The notes beneath the pieces are model-generated. The model searched no databases. It worked only from the letters and a program-made list of their open reading frames with translations, and was not told where the DNA came from. From positions 1 to 64,000 of the forward strand of contig NZ_JTLI01000029.1 in NCBI RefSeq assembly GCF_000799075.1: a DNA stretch of 64,000 bases, in the 5' to 3' direction. The translations under genes were made by a program, and so were the position numbers. How positions within the stretch are numbered: position 1 is the first letter of the stretch; every line of letters starts with the position of its first letter. Shown one piece after another: positions 9,163 to 17,210 of the stretch. Origin of the DNA: Cetobacterium sp. ZOR0034 (GTDB taxonomy: Bacteria > Fusobacteriota > Fusobacteriia > Fusobacteriales > Fusobacteriaceae).

Positions 9163-9325
9163 AATACCACCACCTTTTTATTTTTTTATTCTATTTTTTC
9201 TATGAATTTCCTTTCTTCAAAAAAGATATTACTTGTTTTCAAATGAAATAAAAAAGAAACTTATACTGAAAAAATAAAAGAAGAATTTATTTAAGTTACA
9301 CAAAATTTAATAAAATATTTGTATA

Positions 9326-9375
9326 AACCTTCAAGATAAAATAGTTTTAAATTATTTAACTTGAAGGTTTTTCTA
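9326..9375. terminator. Intrinsic terminator after the VOC gene
   Basis: Ten-bp arms AACCTTCAAG/CTTGAAGGTT are separated by an A+T-rich loop of 24 nt, with A and T runs outside, 5 nt beyond the stop of the minus-strand VOC gene. Confidence 0.7.
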
Positions 9376-9379
9376 ATTA

Positions 9380-9889
9380 TTAATCTTTTAATTCGTGTTG
9401 GTAAGCTCCAGCACCATAGTGCATCTCATATGAGTGAGTATAGATTTCAATTATATTTCCAAATGGATCTTCACAGTAAACCATTCTGTATGGTTTTTCT
9501 CCTGGATAGTACTCTCTAATTGGCATTCTTTGCTTTCCACCAGCAGCAACAATTTTAGCTGTTAACTCTTCAATGTTAGGATCCTTTACTGAGAAGTGGA
9601 ACACTCCTGTTGGGTATGGGTTGAACTCGTTTCTTGGTTTATCATTTTGTGGAAACTCAAATAACTCGATTCCTATTCCATCTCCTGTTGACATATGAGC
9701 TATCTTAAATTCTCCCCAGTTTTCTCCGAAAACGTCAATACACATCATTCCGATTGCTGTTTCCTTCTCCTCTTTTACTAAAGTTGGTGCCATAATTACA
9801 TACCAATTCATAACTTCGCTGTAAAATTTAACAGCCTCTTCTAAATTTGGTACTGATATTCCTATGTGTGAAAAATTTCTTGGGTACAT
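9380..9889 (-). CDS. VOC (glyoxalase/dioxygenase) family protein
   Basis: The 169-residue protein is a single vicinal-oxygen-chelate domain pair: HIGISVPNLEEAVKFY at the N-terminus, GVFHFSVKDPNIEEL in the middle and MVYCEDPFGNIIEIY at the end, with metal-ligand-type His and Glu in the expected places. The family includes glyoxalase I, dioxygenases and epimerases; the substrate is not evident. A GGAGG site precedes the start. It is divergent from an HxlR regulator, which often senses reactive aldehydes or redox stress, so a detoxification role is a fair guess. Confidence 0.82.
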   Translation of the reverse strand: MYPRNFSHIGISVPNLEEAVKFYSEVMNWYVIMAPTLVKEEKETAIGMMCIDVFGENWGEFKIAHMSTGDGIGIELFEFPQNDKPRNEFNPYPTGVFHFSVKDPNIEELTAKIVAAGGKQRMPIREYYPGEKPYRMVYCEDPFGNIIEIYTHSYEMHYGAGAYQHELKD

Positions 9890-9976
9890 ATTTTTTCCTC
9901 CTAAATTATTTAAAATTTTAACTTGCGTTATTTACTGACTTAGTATATATTAATATAATAATTATGTAAAGTATGC

Positions 9977-10005
9977 ACTTTTTAGTAATATACTATCTAA
10001 AAAGT
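9977..10005. promoter_or_regulatory. Candidate HxlR operator
   Basis: Perfect 9-bp arms ACTTTTTAG/CTAAAAAGT with an 11-nt spacer lie in the intergenic region between the divergent VOC and HxlR genes, 20 nt before the HxlR start. Position and symmetry fit a dimeric winged-helix repressor site; binding by the adjacent HxlR protein is inferred. Confidence 0.45.
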
Positions 10006-10024
10006 AAGTAAAGGAGAAAAAATT

Positions 10025-10345
10025 ATGAGAGATTTAGAAAGAAAAGAAAAATACCAATGTTCTATCGAGTATACATTAGATTTTATGGGTGGAAAGTGGA
10101 AACCAATTATCCTATGGCATTTAGGAACTGATGGAATTCACAGATATGGTGAATTGAAAAAAAGATTAAATGGAATAAATCACAAAATGTTAGCACAACA
10201 ACTTAAAGAACTTGCTGAAGATGGTTTGATAAATAGAAAAGAATATCCACAAATTCCTCCTAAAGTTGAATACTCTATTACAGAAAAAGGAATGGAATTA
10301 ATTCCAATTTTAACACTTATGCATGAGTGGGGATCTAGAAATTAA
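10025..10345 (+). CDS. HxlR-family winged-helix transcriptional regulator
   Basis: The 106-residue protein is nearly all HxlR domain: CSIEYTLDFMGGKWKPIILWHL, RYGELKKRL, GINHKMLAQQLKELAEDGLI, and the wing PPKVEYSITEKG. The cysteine at residue 12 is in the place used for redox or electrophile sensing in some members. The ribosome site AAAGGAG precedes it. It probably controls the divergent VOC gene and itself. Confidence 0.9.
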   Translation: MRDLERKEKYQCSIEYTLDFMGGKWKPIILWHLGTDGIHRYGELKKRLNGINHKMLAQQLKELAEDGLINRKEYPQIPPKVEYSITEKGMELIPILTLMHEWGSRN

Positions 10346-10373
10346 AAAGCAGCCTAAATCTAGGCTGCTTTTT
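10344..10373. terminator. Bidirectional terminator between HxlR and ferredoxin genes
   Basis: The stem AAAAAGCAGCCTA/TAGGCTGCTTTTT with a 4-nt loop begins inside the HxlR stop codon and overlaps the last codons of the convergent ferredoxin gene. Confidence 0.88.
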
Positions 10374-10542
10374 CTATAACTGCATTCATTGGGCAAACCA
10401 ATGTGCAAGCTCCACAGTTTACACAAGCTGAAGAATCAATCTCTTTTTTTCTATTTTCTTTTGAAGATATACATCCAACAATACAGCTTACCTCACATTT
10501 TCCACAACCAACACATCTCTCCTCTAATATCTCTCTTATCAT
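10360..10542 (-). CDS. 2[4Fe-4S] ferredoxin-like protein
   Basis: The 60-residue protein has two cysteine clusters, CVGCGKCEVSC and CVNCGACTLVCP, each fitting CxxCxxCxxxC, so it should carry two [4Fe-4S] clusters as an electron carrier. It lies 9 nt after the PNPOx-like gene, in the same transcript, suggesting it feeds electrons to that flavoprotein or a partner. An extra cysteine in the first cluster (CIVGC) is slightly unusual. Confidence 0.88.
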   Translation of the reverse strand: MIREILEERCVGCGKCEVSCIVGCISSKENRKKEIDSSACVNCGACTLVCPMNAVIEKAA

Positions 10543-10551
10543 TTTTTCTCC

Positions 10552-10923
10552 TTACAGTGTTTGCTTATATGAAGTTACAGTTATTTCTAAAACTCTTGTT
10601 AAAAATGAAAACTTCTCTTTCATCATATCAAAATGTTCTCCTGATTTTAAAAACTTTGCTGTTCCTTCAACTAAAAAACCAGTTCCCATATATCTGTATC
10701 CCATCACTTCATGACTTCCAAGTGTTAACTTAACTTTATTATTAAAATCTATATTCTTCTCTGTTTTTATCATTGCCGCTGCTGGAATCAATATTTTATT
10801 TTCTTCAACTATAGTTAAATAACTATTCCAAGTGTTTGATATATGAGCTTCCTCTGCTCCAGTTGTCACAATTGACACAACTCCCTCTTTTGCTAAAACA
10901 TCTAAAAATTTCTCATTAAACAT
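10552..10923 (-). CDS. Pyridoxamine 5'-phosphate oxidase-like flavoprotein
   Basis: The 123-residue protein looks like a short split-barrel FMN-binding protein (FLDVLAKEGVVSIVTTG, NTWNSYLTIVEENKILIPA, GYRYMGTGFLVEGTAKF). Proteins of this size are usually FMN-dependent reductases, not vitamin B6 enzymes. It is co-transcribed with the ferredoxin gene and divergent from an Rrf2 regulator, which fits an iron-sulfur or redox-regulated pair. Confidence 0.78.
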   Translation of the reverse strand: MFNEKFLDVLAKEGVVSIVTTGAEEAHISNTWNSYLTIVEENKILIPAAAMIKTEKNIDFNNKVKLTLGSHEVMGYRYMGTGFLVEGTAKFLKSGEHFDMMKEKFSFLTRVLEITVTSYKQTL

Positions 10924-10948
10924 AAAATCCTCCTAAAATCATATTATA

Positions 10949-11038
10949 GATAAAACTTATCTCTAATTAAATTTAAATTTTTTTAACTTATCAACCAATA
11001 TGTTTTTAAATCTTTTTTAATTGGCGACAAGTTTTATC
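10949..11038. promoter_or_regulatory. Candidate Rrf2 operator pair
   Basis: The motif GATAAAACTTATC (10949-10961) recurs in the opposite sense as GACAAGTTTTATC (11026-11038), one mismatch apart. Each copy is itself partly palindromic. They flank the intergenic region between the PNPOx-like gene and rrf2; the second copy is 7 nt before the rrf2 start, so bound protein would block translation or transcription of rrf2. Confidence 0.5.
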
Positions 11039-11045
11039 TTTAATT

Positions 11046-11552
11046 ATGAAAATGTCTGTTGGAGTGGAGTATGCTCTTCATTGCTTATTATATATTGTAA
11101 AATTAAAAGATAAAGACTATGTTGGAATAAAAGATTTAGCAGAGTTCCAAGGAGTTTCTGAATCATATTTATCAAAAGTTTTTACCAAACTTGGGAAAGC
11201 TGGAATAACTAAATCTGTTCCTGGAGTTAAAGGTGGATATGAACTTGCTCGTTCTGCTGAAGAGATATCATTTTGGGATGTTGTTGAAGCTGTTGAGGGA
11301 AAGGAACCTCTTTTCCAATGTGCTGAGATTAGACAAAAAAATATCTTACTAGATCCAAATAATCTACCCGCAACACATACAAAATGCCCTTGCTTTATAA
11401 AAGTAGTTATGCAAGAAGGTGAGGATGAGATGAAAAAATATCTTTCTAAAAAGACTTTGGCTTGGCTTTATAAAGAGGTATATGGTAGAATTTTACCTAA
11501 AGAAACTGAAGCTGAAACTATACAATGGTTTAAAGAGAGAAAAGAATTTTAA
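11046..11552 (+). CDS. Rrf2-family transcriptional regulator
   Basis: The 168-residue protein starts with the Rrf2 winged helix (MSVGVEYALHCLLYIVKL; ESYLSKVFTKLGKAGITKSVPGVKGGYELAR). Cysteines at about residues 99, 119 and 121 (QCAEIR; KCPCF) lie where IscR/NsrR-type members hold an iron-sulfur cluster, so it probably senses redox state, iron-sulfur status or NO. No clear ribosome site precedes the ATG; the start is chosen because the family begins right here. Confidence 0.88.
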   Translation: MKMSVGVEYALHCLLYIVKLKDKDYVGIKDLAEFQGVSESYLSKVFTKLGKAGITKSVPGVKGGYELARSAEEISFWDVVEAVEGKEPLFQCAEIRQKNILLDPNNLPATHTKCPCFIKVVMQEGEDEMKKYLSKKTLAWLYKEVYGRILPKETEAETIQWFKERKEF

Positions 11553-11562
11553 AATTTAAAAC

Positions 11563-11600
11563 AAAATGGAGATAGCCAAATCCGACTACCTCCATTTTTT
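11563..11600. terminator. Bidirectional terminator
   Basis: The arms AAAATGGAG/CTCCATTTT enclose a partly paired loop and are followed by T on both strands. It serves the rrf2 gene and the convergent symporter operon. Confidence 0.75.
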
Positions 11601-11691
11601 ATTTTTTAAAATTTATTACAAATGTTGTTATTAATCCACCTAAAAGTGTTGTTAATCCTAAAGTCATAAATATTATCGCTTCGTTTGTCAT
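11599..11691 (-). CDS. NSS transporter small subunit (MetS-like, 30 aa)
   Basis: A 30-residue single-helix protein (MTNEAIIFMTLGLTTLLG... ending INFKK) begins 10 nt after the NSS symporter stop, with ribosome site GGAGAG. Its size, topology and position match the MetS-type small subunits that accompany MetP-type methionine/alanine symporters of the NSS family. Likely a one-pass inner-membrane partner needed for transport. Confidence 0.8.
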   Translation of the reverse strand: MTNEAIIFMTLGLTTLLGGLITTFVINFKK

Positions 11692-11701
11692 TTGCTCTCC
11701 T

Positions 11702-13177
11702 TTAATTACTCTTCCATGATTTTTTACTTAAGACAATAGCTCCTAAAATCCCAATTAAAATAATAACCCATCCATAAACTGTCAAAGCCAATCCTGAATA
11801 ACCTCCATATGGTGCTTTAAACTCATTAAATATACTTTGAACCAATATTAAAAATAAGAATAAAGGAGTTATATATTTTATTATAATATTCCACCAAGAA
11901 CCTATTCTAATGTAAGATATTCCATTCGTGTGATTTCTAATAACATCTGCATTTAAATACCATCCTATTACAAAACTTTCTAACAGTCCTACACTAACAA
12001 TTCCATAGTTATTTATAAAATTATCCATAATATCTAAAATATATAGACCACTATTTGTTGCAAATACAATACTCAAGAAAAATCCGCAGATAGATATTCT
12101 TGTAACAACAATCTTACGTTCAATATTGAATTTATCTATTATCGCTGCTGATATAGCTTCAACTAATGAAACAGCAGAGGTTATTCCTGCAAATGTCAAA
12201 CACATAAAGAATAGAACTCCAAGTATATTTCCCCAGATTCCCATAAGAGAAAAAACTTTAGGGAATGCTATAAAAGCTAATCCAATCCCACTGCTAACAA
12301 CCTCATTTACTGGAACTCCTGAAGTAAAAGCCATAACTCCTAATATTGCAAATACTCCAATAGCACATATAAACTCAAAACTACAATTAGCAAAAGCTGT
12401 CATAAATGCACTGTTGTTTATATCAGTTTTTTTAGGTAGATAACTTGAATATGTCATCATTATTCCTGTTCCAACACTTAGAGAGAAAAATACTTGTCCG
12501 TAAGCTGCAATCCAAACCTTTGGATTCTTAAGTTTACTCCAATCAGGAGTAAATAACGTATTTAATCCTAGAGTTGCTCCTTCTAGGGTAACACCCCTCA
12601 AAACGATTATTAATACAATTATTAATAAGCAAGGTAATAAAATCTTATTATATCTTTCTATTCCAGATTTGATTCCCTTGTAGCATATAAACCAATTTAT
12701 TAACCATATAATTGTAATTCCAATTAATATATGTAAAACAATTCCATTAAAATCAAAAGGTGAACTTGAAATATTTAAAAAATCATTATAAAAATAACTA
12801 TTTGAATCGTTACCCCAGCCTTTTGTAAAACTAAGAGTTAAATATTTCATAGCCATACTAAGCACTAATGAATAATAGCAAAGTATAAATCCAGAACTTA
12901 TAATCGGCCACCAACCCATCCACTCAAATTTTTTATTTATTCTAAATAGTGAAAGAGGTGTTGAACCTCTATATTTATGACCAACTCCATATTCTAATAT
13001 TAATAATGGAATTCCTGCTGTAAATATTGCTACAAAATATGGAATTAAAAATGCACCTCCACCATTTGAATAAACTACATAAGGAAACCTCCATATATTT
13101 CCAAGACCAACTGCTGATCCTATCGCTGCTATGATAAAGCCCATCTTTGAGCTCCACTGCTCTCTATTCTCTTCCAC
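11702..13177 (-). CDS. NSS (SNF) family sodium:amino-acid symporter
   Basis: The 491-residue membrane protein has the NSS signature in helix 1 (AAIGSAVGLGNIWRFPYVVYSNGGGAF) and 11-12 segments, like LeuT and MetP. It takes up an amino acid with Na+. The start is GTG (13177) with AGGAGG upstream. The preceding leader peptide carries four consecutive leucine codons and an attenuator, which points to leucine or other branched-chain amino acids as substrate. The MetS-like small subunit follows. Confidence 0.9.
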   Translation of the reverse strand: MEENREQWSSKMGFIIAAIGSAVGLGNIWRFPYVVYSNGGGAFLIPYFVAIFTAGIPLLILEYGVGHKYRGSTPLSLFRINKKFEWMGWWPIISSGFILCYYSLVLSMAMKYLTLSFTKGWGNDSNSYFYNDFLNISSSPFDFNGIVLHILIGITIIWLINWFICYKGIKSGIERYNKILLPCLLIIVLIIVLRGVTLEGATLGLNTLFTPDWSKLKNPKVWIAAYGQVFFSLSVGTGIMMTYSSYLPKKTDINNSAFMTAFANCSFEFICAIGVFAILGVMAFTSGVPVNEVVSSGIGLAFIAFPKVFSLMGIWGNILGVLFFMCLTFAGITSAVSLVEAISAAIIDKFNIERKIVVTRISICGFFLSIVFATNSGLYILDIMDNFINNYGIVSVGLLESFVIGWYLNADVIRNHTNGISYIRIGSWWNIIIKYITPLFLFLILVQSIFNEFKAPYGGYSGLALTVYGWVIILIGILGAIVLSKKSWKSN

Positions 13178-13234
13178 AAAATCCTCCTAAATCAATTTTA
13201 TTTTAAATTAATAATTTTAATTTTATAAAAATAA

Positions 13235-13260
13235 AAACCCCATAAATTAATATGAGGTTT
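13235..13260 (-). terminator. Second hairpin of the leader region
   Basis: The arms AAACCTCATA/TATGGGGTTT (with G-U pairs) and a T-rich 3' side lie between the attenuator terminator and the symporter start. Its 5' arm repeats that of the first terminator, so the two hairpins can also exchange arms. Confidence 0.55.
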
Positions 13261-13272
13261 AGGCCTAGGATT

Positions 13273-13301
13273 AAAAAAACCTCATATTTTTATTATGAGG
13301 T
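13273..13301 (-). terminator. Attenuator terminator of the symporter operon
   Basis: The arms ACCTCATA (13294-13301) and TATGAGGT (13279-13286) are followed by seven T on the minus strand, about 100 nt before the symporter start. The 5' arm can instead pair with TGTGAGG (13331-13337), giving an antiterminator. Confidence 0.8.
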
Positions 13302-13321
13302 CTCCATTTATTTATCAATAA

Positions 13322-13433
13322 ACTACTGGCCCTCACAGATGAACAACGTAAAACGCAATTGCATCTATGATTCCATGTAGTTTTTCTACATTATTTTCAT
13401 AAACACAATTGCTACAATAAATCTGCCAGTAGT
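13322..13433 (-). promoter_or_regulatory. Attenuation control region (leucine leader)
   Basis: Segment 1 (ACTACTGGC, 13425-13433, overlapping the CTA CTA CTG codons) is complementary over 9 bp to segment 2 (GCCAGTAGT, 13322-13330). Nested GCAATTG/CAATTGC and ATGTAG/CTACAT stems lie between. TGTGAGG (13331-13337), next to segment 2, pairs with the 5' arm of the terminator. A ribosome stalled on the Leu codons would cover segment 1 and favour the antiterminator; one that finishes the peptide would allow 1:2 and the terminator. Confidence 0.75.
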
Positions 13434-13480
13434 AGGAGTACATTATTAAATTTTAATTTTTTAACTATTATATTTTTCAT
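13412..13480 (-). CDS. Leucine-rich leader peptide (22 aa)
   Basis: The peptide MKNIIVKKLKFNNVLLLLADLL starts at ATG 13480 with a near-perfect ribosome site (GAAGGAGG). Six of its last eight sense codons are leucine, including CTC CTA CTA CTG in a row, then TTA TTG before TAG. It is followed by competing hairpins and a terminator, then the symporter gene. This is the layout of classical amino-acid operon leader peptides, so translation speed should sense charged tRNA-Leu. Confidence 0.82.
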   Translation of the reverse strand: MKNIIVKKLKFNNVLLLLADLL

Positions 13481-13553
13481 TTTGTCCTCCTTCTTAATTT
13501 TTAAATAATTATGTCATATTTTTTCACAATTGTCAAATTTAAATTTAAAAATA

Positions 13554-13587
13554 AAAAAAGTAACCATAATTTACAGGTTACTTTTTT
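13554..13587. terminator. Terminator of the 84-aa hypothetical gene
   Basis: The stem AAAAAGTAACC/GGTTACTTTTT with a 10-nt loop lies 5 nt beyond the stop codon on the minus strand. Confidence 0.85.
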
Positions 13588-13591
13588 ATTT

Positions 13592-13834
13592 TTAATCTTT
13601 TGTAATTATCTCTGCAAGTTCCCAGTTTTCTTCATTTTTTTTAAAAAATCTGATAACCGAATCACCCTCTAATCTATCCTTTATGCTCAATGCATATTTT
13701 AATGCATCTTCAGAAGTTGGAAAAAATTTTCTTGAATCAATAATATCATACGATTCATTGTCAATTATTTGAACACCCTTAAATATTTCTACTTTAAACT
13801 GTTTTTTTAGTTCCTGTTTTTTTACATAACTCAT
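13592..13834 (-). CDS. Hypothetical cytoplasmic protein (80 aa)
   Basis: I do not recognise this small protein. It is hydrophilic, with alternating strands and a helix (FFPTSEDALKYALSIKDRL), and a basic N-terminus. I choose the start at 13834 (MSYVKK) because GGGAG sits at the right distance; an in-frame ATG at 13846 lacks such a site. It has its own terminator and is divergent from the two-component system of the MacAB operon. Confidence 0.7.
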   Translation of the reverse strand: MSYVKKQELKKQFKVEIFKGVQIIDNESYDIIDSRKFFPTSEDALKYALSIKDRLEGDSVIRFFKKNEENWELAEIITKD

Positions 13835-13951
13835 AAATGCTCCCATAAAAATTTATTGCAAACCCTGTAAAACCTATAAAACCATAAAACATTCAATACT
13901 TTATTGTATCTTAAATAAACGAAAAAGTACAGCTTTATATTTTTTTACTTA

Positions 13952-13970
13952 TACACAAAAAATACACAAA
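13952..13970 (+). promoter_or_regulatory. Direct-repeat operator candidate upstream of the TCS-efflux operon
   Basis: TACACAAA occurs at 13952-13959 and 13963-13970, an 11-bp spacing typical of OmpR-family response regulator sites, about 80 nt before the response regulator gene. Autoregulation is inferred. Confidence 0.4.
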
Positions 13971-14047
13971 TTTGAAATAGTATAGATTATATTTATAAAT
14001 TAAGTTAAAATGTATTGATATGATAACTTTAATATAGGAGATTATTT

Positions 14048-14707
14048 ATGGAAAAAATTTTAATTATAGAAGATGAAGATTTTTTAAGAGATATATTAAA
14101 AAGATATCTTGAAAAGGATGGTTATGAAGTTATTGAAGCTTCAACTGGGGAGATTGGGCTAGAAAAATTTTATAGCAGTAACTATGCTTTAGTTTTATTA
14201 GATGTAATGTTACCTGGTATTCAAGGGTGGGAAGTGTGTAGAGAGATAAAAAAAATATCTAATACTCCTATTATAATGCTCACTGCTCGAACTGAAGAAG
14301 AGGATGAAATTAAAGGTCTTGAACTTGGTGTTGAAGATTACATTGGAAAACCTTTTAAACCAAAAATTTTAATGGCTCGTATCAATTCACTTATCAAAAG
14401 AAATCGATTGACAACTCTTGAAAAAATTGGAGAGTTAGAAATTGATAAAGAAAATTACAAAGTTATTAAAAATGGAGAGGAACTTAATCTTGGGAATAAA
14501 GGATTTGCTCTTTTGATGTATTTTATTTTGAATAAAGATCTAGTTCTAACAAGAGAAAAAATATTAAACAATATTTGGCCTATGGATTTTGAAGTAGATG
14601 AAAGAGTTGTTGATACACAGATAAAAATTTTAAGAAAAAAAATTGGTGAAGGATATATCAAAACCATTCGTGGGATTGGATATAAGTTTCAGGAGGTTGA
14701 GGAATGA
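14048..14707 (+). CDS. OmpR-family response regulator
   Basis: The 219-residue protein has a receiver domain (acidic EDED at 8-11, phosphorylated aspartate D52 in LLDVML, T in MLTAR, K in GKPFKP) and a C-terminal winged helix (VDTQIKILRKKIGEGYIKTIRGIGYKF). It is coupled to the sensor kinase by a 4-nt overlap and leads a six-gene efflux operon, so it most likely turns that operon on in response to an envelope signal or a toxic compound. Confidence 0.93.
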   Translation: MEKILIIEDEDFLRDILKRYLEKDGYEVIEASTGEIGLEKFYSSNYALVLLDVMLPGIQGWEVCREIKKISNTPIIMLTARTEEEDEIKGLELGVEDYIGKPFKPKILMARINSLIKRNRLTTLEKIGELEIDKENYKVIKNGEELNLGNKGFALLMYFILNKDLVLTREKILNNIWPMDFEVDERVVDTQIKILRKKIGEGYIKTIRGIGYKFQEVEE

Positions 14708-15951
14708 GAAGAATATCTTTAAAAATATTTCTATTTCTTAATGCACTTACGTATGGATTCATAGCTATTTATGTTCTTATAAACTATCTTTTTCTTGAAA
14801 ACTATCAAATCAGATTAAAAAAACGAGAACTTACAACCCTTAGTGAACAATATACTCGTAAAAATTTTGAGGAACTTTCAGAGCTTTCAGAACAAAATGG
14901 TATATTCATAAGAGAGATTTCGTTCACAAAAGATAAAAAAAATTCAAAAATTCATTCTATGAAATTTATAGAAAACTATCTATGGGAAGATTTAAAATCA
15001 GGAAAAACTGTTATTGATGTTCAAACTGGTCGAGATAATATTCGAAGAATTGTTTTAGCTAAAAAACTTGATGAGGAGTATATGCTAGTTGTAGCAACCT
15101 CTGTTGCTCCAATAAGTGACGTTATAAAATCAACTTTGAAGTTTTTTATCTATATAATACTTTTAAGTATTCCAATCAACTTGTATATAGCCTATATTTT
15201 CTCTATAAAAATGGGACAACCTATAGAATCTGAACTTTTAGAATTAAATGCACAATTGAAAGAGGAGTTAGAAAAACAAAAAAAATCTGAACTTTTTAGA
15301 AAAAACTTTATATCTAATGTCACTCATGAATTAAAAACACCTGTTGCTATAATAGATGGTTATAGCGGAGCTATTTTAGATGGGATTATCGAAGATGAAG
15401 AGATTCCAGATATATGTAAAAATATAAATCAAGAAGCTTCTAATATGAATGCTCTTATTCAAGAGTTACTTTTCTATTGTAAAATGGAATCAGGATATAT
15501 TCCAATAAAAAAAGAAAATATTAACTTAAAAGAAACTTTAGAAAATATTTTAAAACGTTACTCTATGGATTTTAAACTTAATAATATCAATCTAGAATTA
15601 AATTTAGAAGAGATAACTATAGAAAGTGACAAAAAACTTTTAGATAGATGTTTAAATAATCTAATTATAAACTCTTTAGCATATGTAAATGAGAAAAAAA
15701 ATATCAATATAATTTTAGATAATGAAGCCATAACTATAAAAAATAGTAGTCATCCATTGAATAATGAGAATATAGAAGAGTATTTCAAACCATTTTCTAA
15801 AAAAAATGATAAAAAAGTTAGAAAATATGGAGGAACTGGACTAGGTTTGTCCGTTGTTTCAGAGATATTAAAAAATCTTTCTTTAAACTATAAACTTTAT
15901 TACGATGAAACCGATGAAGCAGTTATTTTCAAAGTATTTCTAAACGAATAA
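14704..15951 (+). CDS. Sensor histidine kinase
   Basis: The 415-residue protein has two membrane helices (about residues 5-28 and 145-170) enclosing a periplasmic sensor, then the H-box FISNVTHELKTP with H208, and an ATP-binding domain with a G-box (YGGTGLGLSVVSEIL). The N-box is less typical (LNNLIINSLAYVNEKK). It should phosphorylate the upstream regulator. Confidence 0.9.
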   Translation: MRRISLKIFLFLNALTYGFIAIYVLINYLFLENYQIRLKKRELTTLSEQYTRKNFEELSELSEQNGIFIREISFTKDKKNSKIHSMKFIENYLWEDLKSGKTVIDVQTGRDNIRRIVLAKKLDEEYMLVVATSVAPISDVIKSTLKFFIYIILLSIPINLYIAYIFSIKMGQPIESELLELNAQLKEELEKQKKSELFRKNFISNVTHELKTPVAIIDGYSGAILDGIIEDEEIPDICKNINQEASNMNALIQELLFYCKMESGYIPIKKENINLKETLENILKRYSMDFKLNNINLELNLEEITIESDKKLLDRCLNNLIINSLAYVNEKKNINIILDNEAITIKNSSHPLNNENIEEYFKPFSKKNDKKVRKYGGTGLGLSVVSEILKNLSLNYKLYYDETDEAVIFKVFLNE

Positions 15952-15965
15952 CGAAAGGAGAATAA

Positions 15966-17210
15966 ATGAAAAAATATATACTAATAACCCTACTTTTAAG
16001 TAAACTTCTTTACTCAAAAGAGGTAACTTTAGATAATCTATTGAGTGAAATCAATATAACATCTTATCAAAATCAATTATACAATCTAAAAAATAGTCAA
16101 AATGACTTCAAAGAGGATTTTTATAAAACTGGAAGATATAATGGAGTTGCTGTTGATGGTAGTACAGAGTATAAGGATGAAGAAAAAAGGTACACTTTCC
16201 AAAGTACAGTTACATATGGAGATTTTTATGTTCAAGGTGAAAAGCAAAAAGATGAGGACAACAAGGTTACATATGGAGTTCAAAGAAGCCTTAAAGATTT
16301 GATTCTTTCTAAAAATGATAGTGAGCTAAATAAACTTAAAATAACAAGAGATCTTACAACTCTGGAGCTAAAACAAGGGCTAGAAACTCAAAAATTAAAC
16401 CTTATATCTCTTTATAAAGAGTATAAAGATAATCAATTTGAATTAAAGCTTAAACAAAACGCTCTTTTAACTTTAGAAAAAGAGAAAACTATTCTCGAGA
16501 AATCTTATCAGTTAGGAGCTATTCCAAAAATTGATTTAGATAGTCTTTTAGTTAGTTATAATAATATCAAGTTAGAAATTCAAAAGATTGAAAGTATTCT
16601 TGATAAAATCCTAGAAAGATTTTACTATGATTATAACCTTAAACTTGCGGGTGTATCTCTTCTTGATATATCTCCATCTGTAAGTGATTTGGATAGATAT
16701 ATTACAAATGTTGGAGAAAAAGATATTCAAAAATTACAACTAGAAAAAAATATTACAAAAGAGAATATAAAATATATGAAATATGATAATAAGATGCCTG
16801 AAGTTTCTGTTGGTATTGAAAGAAATAATGAAAATGATGAGAATCGAGTTTTCTTAAAGTTTTCAAAAGATATCTTCTACAAAGATATTAATTTATACAA
16901 TGAAGAAAGCTCTCTGATGCAACAAGAAGTTACTTACAATCAAAAAGTTAATGAAGCTATGGCTGAAAGATATAAAGTTCAAGATAGCTATTTTACTTTA
17001 CAAAAGGATTATCTTGTTTTAGAAAATCGTGCTAATTTAGAAAAAAGTAAATATGATATAAAAAAATTGGAAAATTCGCTTGGAAAAGTTAGTTACACAG
17101 AAGTTATGGAAGCTTTTGATACCTATCTTGAGCTCCAAGTTTCAAAAGAGAAAGCTAAAAACTCTTTAAATGCATATATATATCAAATTATAGTAAGGAG
17201 TGAGATTTAA
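15966..17210 (+). CDS. TolC-type outer-membrane efflux protein
   Basis: The 414-residue protein has a signal peptide (first ~18 residues) and long coiled-coil helices rich in Glu, Lys and Leu, as in TolC-family channel proteins. A typical repeat element is EKSYQLGAIPKIDLDSLLVSYNNIKLE near residue 180. It is the outer-membrane exit duct for the MacAB-like pump encoded downstream; its last base is shared with the macA start (TAATG). Confidence 0.85.
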   Translation: MKKYILITLLLSKLLYSKEVTLDNLLSEINITSYQNQLYNLKNSQNDFKEDFYKTGRYNGVAVDGSTEYKDEEKRYTFQSTVTYGDFYVQGEKQKDEDNKVTYGVQRSLKDLILSKNDSELNKLKITRDLTTLELKQGLETQKLNLISLYKEYKDNQFELKLKQNALLTLEKEKTILEKSYQLGAIPKIDLDSLLVSYNNIKLEIQKIESILDKILERFYYDYNLKLAGVSLLDISPSVSDLDRYITNVGEKDIQKLQLEKNITKENIKYMKYDNKMPEVSVGIERNNENDENRVFLKFSKDIFYKDINLYNEESSLMQQEVTYNQKVNEAMAERYKVQDSYFTLQKDYLVLENRANLEKSKYDIKKLENSLGKVSYTEVMEAFDTYLELQVSKEKAKNSLNAYIYQIIVRSEI

